Positions 48,959 to 59,700 of a stretch of DNA of 64,000 nt are shown in pieces. The notes beneath the pieces are model-generated. The model had not been told where the DNA came from and ran no database searches. It saw only the letters and a list, made by a program, of their open reading frames with translations. The stretch spans positions 8,556,208-8,620,207 of the forward strand of contig OZ025215.1 in NCBI GenBank assembly GCA_964019055.1, in the 5' to 3' direction. Both the position numbers and the translations under genes were made by a program. The first letter of the stretch is position 1. Every line of letters begins with the position of its first letter. The DNA comes from Anthopleura xanthogrammica. Lineage: Eukaryota > Cnidaria > Anthozoa > Actiniaria > Actiniidae.

Positions 48959-49972
48959 CGTATTTGCCGGTGTATAAGTCGACTCGGTGTATAAGTCGAC
49001 CCCCAAAAATCAGGTTAAGAAACATGAATTTTTAGTATATTCTTTGTATAAGTCGACCCTGCTATATCTCAGAGTTTTTCTTGTATATTGGTGACAAGCT
49101 AAGCAAACCAGACTGGTAGTTTTATCCGCATCAATCTTTATTTACATCAGGAATAGACTTTCAAGTTTAGATAACCAACTGGCCCACCCATTTTGTTGTA
49201 GATTTCCAGACATTATCGCATATAAGTTTGATTGAACGTGTCAAACCTAAGCCAATCGTAGTTCGAAAATACTTTGAACCATTTCTTCTTCCCGTGGGAA
49301 AGAATTACAAGCTGAACTTTCTTATTTAAAAGAAAGTGCAAAAGAGCGAACGGGTACCGATACAGACACCTTCCCGGTACAGAATGAAACAGAGTAACAA
49401 CACATAGAGAATGAAAGTAAGACAGATTTCGGCTTAAGATACCTTCAGATAGTTTTTGAAAAATGATTTTATGCATTTTCGAGTTGGAGAAAGTTTAGCG
49501 CCTCAAATTCAATGAGACGTAACGAAGGACGCGGCAAAGAAACCTATAGGATATCTTGTTAAAAAAACACATTCAGGTGACTTTGAACTGTGTGTTTTAT
49601 TAAGCTACTCATAATAAATTCTCTTTCTTTTGTAATACAATGAAATCAATCCCAAGAAAGTTTAATTCAGAATACGAAAAAGACGAAAACTAAAGCACTT
49701 AGGCTTACGAGTCATGTCGAAGGTTCAGATCATGTATTCTAGCCGTTATCAGCTTTTTTTTACAAATGATATCCCATATATTGGAAAGAAACTTTATTTG
49801 AACGCTTATCCAAACAAAAATGATCCTTTCTAAAGCCAAAACCAATGTTTTTGCTTGGAACTTGAGCTATGAATTCGAGATGTCGACTTTCATACTCGGT
49901 GTATAAGTCGAGGTCGATTTTTTAGGGTCGATTTTAGGTGCTAAAAGGTCGACTTATACACCGGCAAATACG
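48959..49972. mobile_element. 1,014-bp TIR transposon, duplicate copy
   Basis: Duplicate of 40,953-41,966 with the same 25-bp TIRs. It arose by segmental duplication rather than an independent insertion, because flanks and distances match. Confidence 0.85.
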
Positions 49973-50963
49973 GTAGGTTATAATGTCAGTGACGTCATTA
50001 ATTTAAATTAATTGAAAAATATAAATTAAAAAAATTTACTTCATTTTTATCACAGGTAGCCCAAGCTGGGTTTCTGTGGTGTCATATTATGAGAAAATGT
50101 ATGGGGATGTATAAAAACCTCAATAAAATCGTCAAAATGTGAAATAAAGTAAAGAAATCTTAGCTAACCTTTGAGAAGTTATACCTCTGTTGCCCTGCCT
50201 GGTTAGAATTCGGATTAAGCCAGTTTGAGCATTTTTTTCTTCCACTGTTAAGAAAGAAGAGCTTCTCTTCCAGGGCCAGTGGTGCATTGGGAACAAAATT
50301 GGGGGGGGGGGGGGGGGGGAACACGTGCCTACCCCCCCCCCGCCTACGCCAGTGGCATTGACATCATCCATCAAACAAAAAAGGATCGACCCGCAAATTT
50401 TTAAGGGGGCAATTGCCTCCCCTTGCTACACCACTGGATTCATGCATGGCTCTGACTTCCCTTTATAGTTACTGTTGCAAGGTCCCACAAGCTCAAAAAT
50501 TTAGTTGCGAAGGTACAAAGTGGGACCAGGGTTGGTGTACACCCCCTACGCCCCTCCAATAAGTCTGCCCCTGTTGCTTCGTGTCATGATATTTCCTACA
50601 CTTCTCTGGCATGATGCTCTTGGACTGTCACTGTCCCACTGAGTGGGGTGGCCTAGTAGTCTTTGTTTATATGGGAGGGACCCCAACTCGTGTTAGAGGG
50701 AAGGAAAGTAAGCCATGGGCGTAGCCAGGATTTTCTCAAACAGCCAACCAAAAAATCGGCCAACCACAAAAAAAAAAAAAAAACCCAGCCAGAAAAATGG
50801 CCAACAAAAAAAGAAGCCGAACTAAAAATCCGGCCAACTAAAAAAAACGGCCAACCAAAAAGGACGACCACAATGGTTAAATGCCATATTTAGTACTGCT
50901 GTATATACCATATTTAGTATTGTTTTAATCATGGACTAATATACCGGCAGCTATTTCAAGAAA

Positions 50964-51820
50964 GGTTGGTGAAGGTTTTGATGTTGCATGTTGCATGTTG
51001 CACGTTGCACGTTGCTTGTTGCATGTTGCATGCTGCTTGTTGCACGTTGCATGTTGCTTGTTGCATGTTGCATGTTGCTTGTTGCATGCTGCTTGTTGCA
51101 TGTTGCTTGTTGCATTTTGCATGTTGCATGCTGCTTGTTGCATGTTGCTTGTTGCATTTTGCATGTTGCATGTTGCACGTTGCTTGTTGCATGTTGCATG
51201 CTGCTTGTTGCACGTTGCATGTTGCTTGTTGCATGTTGCATGTTGCTTGTTGCACGTTGCTTGTTGCATGTTGCATGTTGCATGTTGCTTGTTGCATGCT
51301 GCTTGTTGCATGTTGCTTGTTGCATTTTGCATGTTGCATTTTGCTTACCAAGTTTAAGATGTATTATATTCACATGTGAGTATTTGAGTAATTTGATGTT
51401 GCATGTTGCACGTTGCATGTTGCACGTTGCTTGTTGCATGCTGCTTGTTGCACGTTGCATGTTGCACGTTGCTTGTTGCATGTTGCATGTTGCACGTTGC
51501 ACGTTGCACGTTGCATGTTGCTTGTTGCATGTTGCATGCTGCTTGTTGCATGTTGCTTGTTGCATTTTGCATGTTGCATTTTGCTTACCAAGTTTAAGAT
51601 GTATTATATTCACATGTGAGTAATTTCAGCACAGAAGACAATATGCTGATCGAAAATACAATATTGTTATGATCTTTCATTCTTGAATTCACATCACCCA
51701 TACTGCATTTTGGGCTAGGTATGCAACATGCAACATGCAACATGCAACATGCAACATGCAACATGCAACATGCAACATGCAACATGCAACATGCAACAAG
51801 CAACAAAACCTTCACCAACC
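50964..51820. repeat. Inverted-repeat block holding oppositely oriented heptamer arrays
   Basis: Starts with GGTTGGTGAAGGTTTTG (50,964-50,980) and ends with its exact inverse complement CAAAACCTTCACCAACC (51,804-51,820). Inside: TGTTGCA units at 50,981-51,585 with two copies of the spacer AAGTTTAAGATGTATTATAT (51,349, 51,589), unique sequence at 51,620-51,719, then ATGCAAC units at 51,720-51,803 in the opposite orientation. Homology between paralogues B1 and B2 starts at the next base (51,821 against 56,722). Confidence 0.85.
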
Positions 51821-51882
51821 AATACTATGAACATCATCTAAATCTGGCTGCAAATAATCAAGTACAAGGCGCGAGATACTGC

Positions 51883-54800
51883 TTAATATTCAGCCAGGAA
51901 AATGCTAGCAAGCAACATGATCAACAGATGAAGGGTTACTATGGCAACAGTGGGGCCACTACTGCCTGTCAAAAATCTTTTGTCTTCATAAAGATCAGCA
52001 TCACATGCCACGAGACTGTGCTTAAGACTATTAGAGTCACGAAGAGTGCAGTTGCCATGGTTACTGGATGACATCTTGTGGAACTCAAATGAATGGCACC
52101 TGAAATGGAAAGGAATTATAATGCTTTTGTTAAATTCATAGAGTTAGTTTTTATTATAAAATGAGGATATAGATATCTGACACAAGGTTTGACCTTTTTT
52201 TTGGGGGGGGGGGAGGGGGGGTGTCAGCATTTTCGCGGGCAGGTGCCCCTACAATGCTGCACCCCTCCCTGAACAAAATCCTGGATCTGTTCCTGTGATG
52301 AACTTTTTTCCTATGTTTTTGTTAACTATGTTGTCCATGCATGTATAATACTATGTTCCCTCTCATCACAAAATGTGAATAAGTTAATTAAATCCTAAAA
52401 AGTGGTTCTGTGTTGTTCAACCCCAACTTTGTAAAGTGAGGGTGTCAGGGCAGTCTTGGCTCTGATCTGCGAACTGTGTTCATGAGACAGAAGATGTGTT
52501 GTAATGAATGTGTAGCAGTATCTTACTGTGGGGAACTCTTGACTTCACATGCAATTTTACATTCCTCTAGTGTCTTCATGTACTGTTTGACATCTGCATT
52601 AGATGAATAGTCCAAACATTTCTTAGCATGGTAAGTGAATCCCTTTGGACCTGAAAATGACAAGAAGGCAAAAGCAAAAACATAAATAACCTGGTATAAA
52701 ACTTACTAAAGAAAATATATTTGAAATTATTATAGTTTCGATAGTACGCGCGCGCTTATTGGTCGAGAACTGTGCTTTATCATATGACCGTATTTCACTG
52801 TACGCGTGATTCTAAAAAAAACCTTTGGGGAAAATGTCGTCAGCAAAAAAAGTACGCTTTTCCGAAAAGTGTAATAATTTCCCGTTCGGACTCGCCGTTC
52901 GGACTCGCTGCCGTCAATCATGTAAAAACTACGCATTTTGATTCGCATTTATTAAAAACGCTTTGAAATCGATTTTTTATATGTGGTCATATGATAAAAT
53001 GCTTATTGACTGAGTTAAGGTCGGTCCGAACGGGAAAATATTTGGCTCGAGGTCCTTGGCACGGAACTCGCTGCGCTCGTTCCGTACTTCAGGACCTCGA
53101 GCCAAATATTTTCCCGTTCGGACCTCCCACTCAGTCAATAAGTACATAGTATTAGTGAACGGAGCACGGCTTTAGTGCTTTCGGCGCTTCCTAAGTCTCT
53201 TTTTTCATGTGTTAGAAAAATTAAATTTTTAGGAGTTCTTTCAATTAAGCTTAAAAAAGTATGGAGTCCCGTGCAAATTTTGAGGGTTTTGCCCTGTTGA
53301 AGTTCAAACGTGTATCCATGTTTCTTCAATAAAATTTCGTATTTTATTCAGCGGTTTTTGTGCGCGCGGACATCGTGGGCTCAAATCGATGTTCAAAAGT
53401 AGGCAGTCACCTTAAGCTGGCATCGAGGGTGCCAGAGTGTGTGTGTGTTTGAGGGGGAAGGGGTTGGAATATCTGAAATGGCCTCCCTACTTTCTATATT
53501 TTCTTTGCCACCTGTGTTTTGCATTGTGAGATTAATTTATACAACATTTAATAACTAGCTGAAACCATACTCTGAGATATCGCAAGGTAAATAAAAAAAT
53601 CTAAATATATTGCAAAAATTTTACAAATAAAGCTTTCTTTAGAAAAAAGTGTAGTGGTTAACACGTCGGACTAGTATACCGAAACCGTGGGTTCGAGTCC
53701 TGCCAAGGGCATATGATATTTTTCTCTTAATTCTTTATTATATTATTCACACCGAACGCATTTCATTTCACTTTCTTTAGAAAGTAAATTTATTTTGCAT
53801 AAAATTATAACCAAATAAAAAACATACTTACTGGAACAGTTATAACCCATCCAGTCATTCACACACGAACAATTGTAGGTATCCACACCTGGACTGCAAG
53901 TCCCATACAGGCATGGTTTGTCAAAGAAGCAAGGGTTATGCCCTGCAAAAGTAAACAGTATTAATTAAATGTAATATTAATGATAATATTAAAAATAGTT
54001 ATATTTTGGATTCTTTCAAAAAGTTTAATTCCCTCTCAAGGTAGTTATTTTTCATGTAATTAAGTCATATTACTTGGTTTGTTCCGCTAAGTCTATTAGT
54101 GTTCTTTACTTTGGTGCTGTGATCTCGCATCAGTTAACTCGCACATGTGGTTCAGTTGAGAGAGAAAATATTCATTCCCATCCTCATCCTCATCCTCATC
54201 CTCATCCTCATCCTCATCCTCATCCTCATCCTCATTTGCCACTACAACATGCTACCAATTAATACTTACATGGGAGTACGACGTCGAACCACGCAGTATT
54301 TGAAGCACAATTTCCACTATCATTAAGACAAATCTTAATGTGAAAGCTTATCTTTTCATAGTTAGAAAGAAATGCTTGATGGCCATTTGTCAAATTTGCT
54401 CCCGAATTGATACTATTGCAACAGGAAGCATCTTCTCCAGCAGAGCTATCATAGATGCACTGTATGTAAGATGCATTGTTGTTTGTGATAGCAGGCTTGT
54501 ATGAAGAAATTTCAGATTCCACTGAGGAAGGTGGGTTTCCTTTTTGCAATTTGATCTTGAGTGTTACTTTGCAATTAGGACGGTCACATGGTTCATTCCA
54601 AAGGAAATTGAGGCATTTCCTTCCCTTTAGCGCTTGTATTCTCAAATTTTCTGGCACTGGAATTGAATTTTGAGCTTCATTTCCTGAAAGAAAAAAAAAG
54701 AAAGGAAGAATTATAATAATGATACTGAACCCTTTCGGCGCCATAGGCGACTGTAGTCGACATGTAGGAAGAGCGCCATTGTCGACTATAGTCGACAACA

Positions 54801-56195
54801 CGTCACTTCCGATTTAAATATCTTTTCATTCTAAAAAAATTGCTATTTTTTATCACAGAAGGACTTAGCCGTTAATAAAGATCGTTTACTGAAAATTTTG
54901 TATCTGTGGCTTTGTTTGTTTTTGAGAAATAATTTTTTTTAAAGTACACACTTTTTACTCACAAAATAAATATGGCGGTGAAATGTAACATTGAAATAAC
55001 TTAAGGCGCCGAAAGGGTTAATGTCATTAAAAATATCGGTAAAATGATTTTAAAAAGAGTTAAATATTTAATAATTATCTACCGAGGCTATGGGGCCCTT
55101 ACTGCTATTTTCATAAACAAGCCAACTCTGTAGTTGCAAGTTTCCTGTTGGAGTTTGGTTTTTCACTGCCGCCAGTCAAAAATATAAAAGGTACCGACTG
55201 ATTATTTTTGATTGACGGAAGCAAAAAAAAACAATTTCAGCTTTTAACGGCCCCATGTCAAGATTTATTATTATTCCGACGCATTTTTGGGCCGTTAGTT
55301 ACTGCCATTTTCATAAACATGCGAACTCGGTAGCTACGAGCTGCAAGCTGAAATTTGTTTTTTTTTGCTTCCGTCAATCAAAAAAAATTAGTCGGTACCT
55401 TTTATATTTTTGACTGGCGGCAGTGAAAAACCAAATTCCAAAATACCAGTCCCAGTCTGTACTGTGCATCAAATGTTTTTATTTGAGGACACTATTCCCG
55501 AATGCAAGACAACTACCAACCTACCAAAGAACCTTCTTACTCAAACATTTCAAAACACTAATAAGAAAATCAGTAGTACTTTTCATATCTGGAAAGCACT
55601 GCGTTAGTTTGCACTGCCCCATGATAATGGTAGCCATTGAAGTACGTCATCCCCGATAGTTTGAATCTGTAAGGAAAGAAGGGCTCTCGGCCCTCGGAAC
55701 CGCAACCAAGTCTTCTTCGTAGCCATGATCACGCTATATAAACTAAATACGACTGCCTTCAAAAGTCGAATATTCCATTTGGTTCAGTCAAATTAAGAAG
55801 GGAAATCTTGAAACCGAATTTATAAGCTCGCTCGATATTTTTTTGCCGTATCTGACGTTGCACGATACTTTTTTTAAGGATCGAGACCTTGCTCGATATT
55901 TTTAGGGGAATTAACCCACTCCCCATCAAATATCAAATGGTCCATCCCTTATCAGCCGAACGTGCTCCCAGCCGCCTAGAAACATCGTGCATTCTGCATA
56001 GAAAAAGTGGAAATTCAACGGTTTCGCAACGATCGCGACAAAGGGCTAAATCTGAATCCGCTTTAAATATTTCATATTGTATAAGCTTAAAGATGTGAAT
56101 ACTATTTTTCTAGAAACTAAAAGTACATGTCACGCACCTGAGATTAAGATTCCAAACACAAGCAACACGGAGAGAGTAATAAAGACTTTTTCCAT
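51883..56195 (-). CDS. Paralogue B1: secreted EGF + PAN/apple protein, likely GPI-anchored, 307 aa
   Basis: Five exons: 56195-56138, 54683-54270, 53942-53832, 52650-52527, 52099-51883 (924 nt), with the same phases as A1. Signal peptide MEKVFITLSVLLVFGILIS. Residues 20-158 are the eight-cysteine domain (LKGRKCLNFLWNEPCDRPNC... to WFDVVLP). Residues 159-194 are the EGF-like domain, one codon shorter than the paralogues (PCLYGTC where others have PCQNxGTC). About 198-275 is PAN/apple-like (HAKKCLDYSSNADVKQYM, ECKIACEV, CHSFEF, GNCTL, ACDADLYE). The C-terminus is hydrophobic (LHLLIMLLASIFLAEY), fitting a GPI signal or short anchor. It shares an upstream block with B2. Its intron between exons 4 and 3 has taken up a foldback and a SINE that B2 lacks. 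Confidence 0.85.
52737..53145. mobile_element. Foldback MITE in B1 intron
   Basis: The strongest palindrome is at 53,000-53,143: CTTATTGACTGAGTTAAGGT on one side, CTCAGTCAATAAG on the other, with TCCGAACGGGAAAATATTTG and its complement inside, around a CGCTGCGCTCG loop. 52,737-52,990 (CGCGCGCTTATTGG..., CCGTTCGGACTCG) has related half-motifs. At the aligned point the B2 intron has plain AT repeat instead, so this is an insertion into B1. Confidence 0.75.
53646..53770 (+). mobile_element. tRNA-Thr-like SINE with 13-bp target duplication
   Basis: Flanked by CTTTCTTTAGAAA at 53,633-53,645 and 53,771-53,783. The head folds like a tRNA: D-arm GTGT-AGTGGTTA-ACAC, anticodon loop CTAGTAT (anticodon AGT, threonine type) and B-box GGTTCGAGTCC (53,690-53,700). 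The 5' acceptor strand does not pair with CAAGGGC, so it is not a working tRNA. An AT-rich 60-bp tail follows. B2 lacks it. Confidence 0.75.
54177..54235 (+). repeat. (CATCCT)n microsatellite
   Basis: About ten perfect hexamer units in the intron between B1 exons 3 and 2; absent from B2. Confidence 0.95.
54728..55019. mobile_element. 292-bp MITE with 15-bp TIRs
   Basis: Ends AACCCTTTCGGCGCC and GGCGCCGAAAGGGTT are exact inverse complements. An internal GTCGACTATAGTCGAC palindrome lies near the left end. It is in intron 1 of B1. Confidence 0.85.
55140..55442. mobile_element. Long foldback element in B1 intron 1
   Basis: Arms of about 90 bp: GAGTTTGGTTTTTCACTGCC on the left against GGCAGTGAAAAACCAAATTC on the right. 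Pairing continues through AAAAGGTACCGACT and TTGATTGACGGAAGC. The centre is about 100 bp of unrelated sequence. Confidence 0.8.
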
Positions 56196-56390
56196 CGTGG
56201 AACGGTTGAAACTTGGAAAGGAATTAATTTTGCTTTACCCGCTCAAGTCCAAGTCACTAACAACACGAAAAGATCGTTTTAATATACCATAATATATTGT
56301 GAGTATTCTGAGGTGTTGAAATACTGCTATTTTAACCAATCATAGCCCTCGCGTATACCAGTATGTTACGTCATTTCTACCTTGCGGCAC
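56196..56390 (-). promoter_or_regulatory. B1 promoter block conserved with B2
   Basis: On the plus strand the block shows AACCAAT (56,334-56,340; ATTGGTT on the gene strand) and TTACGTCA (56,366-56,373; CRE-like). A TATA-like TATATTAAAA on the gene strand is near 56,285-56,276. The B2 upstream block has the same elements in the same order, with AACCAAT exactly 139 bp from each ATG. Confidence 0.6.
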
Positions 56391-56785
56391 AAGGAGGCAA
56401 AGAGTTTTTTCCCCCTGGGAAACTGAATTCTTTTTCATGTAAAACAGATTAGACCAGTTCCTGCATCATGTCATGGCTGCCACCACGTGAAGGTGCAAAG
56501 CCTTTATTGTGTTAATGCTCTATTGAACATCAACTATGATTCAAGGACCTAACAACTGATACGCATTGGAAAACAGGCAGTCGATTTATATCATGGGACT
56601 ATTAAATATTCTTTTGCTCTCAGTGACGTTCTGCCGCTGTTATGTTTGGTTTTGGTGGTTTAACTCTATATTATGTGAATCGCGCCAAACGGCTGCGTTT
56701 TTTATTAGCTCCGTATAAGAGAATACTATGAACATCATCTAAACCTGGATACAAATATAGTCAAGTACAAGGCGCAAGATACTGC

Positions 56786-59700
56786 TTAATATTCAGCCAG
56801 GAAAATGCTAGCAAGCAACATGATCAACAGATGAAGGGTTACTATGGCAACAGTGGGACCACTACTGCCTGTCAAAAATCTTTTGTCTTCATAAAGATCA
56901 GCATCACATGCCACAAGACTGTGCTTAAGACTATTAGAGTCACGAAGAGTGCAGTTGCCATGGTTACTGGATGACATCTTGTGGAACTCAAATGAATGGC
57001 ACCTGAAATGGAAAGGAATTATAATGCTTTTGTTAAATTCATAGAGTTAGTTTTTATTATAAAATGAGGATAGATATCTGACACAAGGTTTGACCTTTTT
57101 TTTGGGGGGGGGGGTGTCAGCATTTTCTTGGGCAGGTGCCCCTACAATGCTTCACCCCTCCCTGAACAAAATCCTGGATCTGTCCCTGTGATGAATTTTT
57201 TTGCTATGTTTTTCTTGACTATGTTGTCCATGCATGTATAATACTATGTTACATCTCTTTCATCACAAAATGTGAATAAGATAAATCCCAAAAAGTTGGA
57301 ATGCTGTTCAACCTCATTTCTGTAAAGTGAGGGTGTCAGGGCAGTCAGGGCAGTCTAGGCTCTGATCTGTCAACTGTGTTCATGAGACAGAAGATTTGTT
57401 GTAATGAATGTGTAGAAGTATCTTACTTTGGGGAACTCCTGCCTTCACAAGCAGTTTTACATTCCTCTAGTGTCTTCATGTACTGTTTGACATCTGCATT
57501 AGATGAATAGTCCAAACATTTCTTAGCATGGTAAGTGAATCCCTTTGGACCTGAAAATGACAAGAAGGCAAAAGCAAAAACATAAATAACCTGGTATAAA
57601 ACTAACTAAAGAAAATATATTTGAAATTATTATAGTATTATTATAATAATTATTATAAAACTAACTAAAAGAAAATATATATATAAAAAGAAAACACTCA
57701 AACAAAACTATATGAGCTGTCCAATTAAAATTCCAGACATGAGTGAGTGTTTGTACCATTGTTTAGTTTCTGTTCATTAGTCATGATCACACCTTTATTC
57801 GACAGTGCTTAATTACCTGATTGGCTAATTTTTTCCCTCACATCACCTAGTAAGTCTTTGAAGGTGGCATGGATGCCAGCCTGTGGGTGGGTTGTTTTGG
57901 GGGGGGGGGGGGGGTTGGGATTGTGGAGCATGCAGTAAGCTCCCCCTTCTACTGTGGCCACCTTGTTTTTCATTGTGTGGGTAAATACAACATTTAATAA
58001 CTAGCTAAAACCATACTCTGAAATATAGCTAGAAGGTAAATAAATGAATCTAGATATTGCAAAATTTGCTAATTTCTAAATAAATAATAAACATAAAAAA
58101 ACATACTTACTGGTACAGTTATAACCAATCCAGTCATTCATGCACGAACAATTGTAGGTATCCACACCTGGACTGCAAGTCCCAGAGTTTTGGCATGGTC
58201 TGTCAAAGAAGCAAGGGTTATGCCCTGCAAAAGTAAAATAAATAATAATAATAATAATATCTTTATTTATTCTGATAAGAAACCTATCAGCTGGACATAA
58301 AGAACAGCTGGTATAAACTGGTGATCAGCAAAAAATGTATAAAAATGTAGTATTAAATGTCTATCTTACAACCCTGCAAGGGGCTCTTCCTCAAGGTTCA
58401 TCCACAAGCACTGCTGCTAATGTTAACTATTTACAACACATGACACTCAACTCACAATTCAAGTTGATCAGTTTATGCAGTTGAGATTACCCAGAGAAAA
58501 AGAGTTGTGGCAAGGGAGATAACAATTATTAAACAACTTAACTGTGTGGTTAAGTTGAAAGAATACATGCTTCCCCACTCCAGCAGGGGTGTCGAATGGT
58601 TTTCTGCGCAAAATTTCAGTCAAATTTAGTGAGTCATGAAGTCTCATTTTTTTTGCCTGCAAAATGTTGTTTCAGAGTCTAAATTTTGAAAACAATGGAA
58701 ATCAATGAATGTCACAAAAAATATCTTGTCTCAGGGTTTTGCAAAGTCTTACCTTCATTTGACACCCCTTGCAGTGCATGCATGCTACCAATCAATACTT
58801 ACATGGGAGAATGAAGTCAAACCAAGGCTTTGAAGCACAATTTCCACTATCATTAAGACAAATCTTAATGTGAAAGCTTATCTTTTCATAGTTAGAAAAA
58901 GATTCTTGATGGCCATTTGTCAAATGTGCTCCCGAATTGATGCTATTGCAACAGGAAGCATTTTCTCCAGCAGAGCTATCATAGATGCACTGTATGTAAG
59001 ATGCATTGTTGTTTGTGATAGCAGGTTTATATGAAGAAATTTCAGATTCCACTGAGGAAGGTGGGTTTCCTTTTTGCAATTTGATCTTGAGTGTTACTTT
59101 GCAATAAGGATGGTCACATGGTTTATTCCAAAGGAGATTGAGGCATTTCCTTCCTTTTAGCGCTTGTATTCTCAAATTTCCTGGCACTGGAATTGAATGT
59201 TGAGCTTCATTTTCTGAAAGAAATAAAAGAAAGGAAGAATTATAATAATACTAATACTTTTATAATAATAATAATAATAATAATGATAAATAATGATAAT
59301 AATTATTAATAATAATACTTTTATTATAATAATAATACTTTAATTTTCCACAGAGATGGTGGAGCCATCAGGCTTTATAGTGCCATCTCCCACTTTTTTC
59401 CTTTTTGCATACTACTAATTTTCTAATCTTAGACCCCTCCCTTTAATTTGCATATTAGCCTCCACACTTTAAAATGTGCTTCGTCGTCCCTGTAACCTGA
59501 GAAAACAGACGTCTCAGGCTACCGCCCCTGTTAACGTTTAAAGGGCTTTTCCAAAGTGGCTTTGAAAATGACCATGCATACCTAATATTATAACTGTGCG
59601 TAGGCACATTTACATGACAATGTTCCCTATGGTTATGAACTGCCCTATGGGGAAGCTGTAATATTGTATAAAGGCTAATCAGAACAGGATGGTTTGGATT

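Larger units (their letters stand above)
43558..51565 (+). repeat. 8.0-kb tandem segmental duplication, copy 2
   Basis: Second copy of 35,551-43,557, carrying gene A2, the foldbacks, the 1,014-bp transposon and the heptamer array. Past 51,565 the heptamer array continues uniquely for a short distance. Confidence 0.95.

Noticed and set aside
50925..51818. The same heptamer-derived frames in the second copy
   Set aside because: Same artefact, duplicated.
53646..53716. Functional tRNA-Thr(AGT) gene
   Set aside because: The D-arm, anticodon loop and B-box are present, but the acceptor strands do not pair, the anticodon stem has a mismatch, and a target duplication surrounds it. Better read as a SINE.
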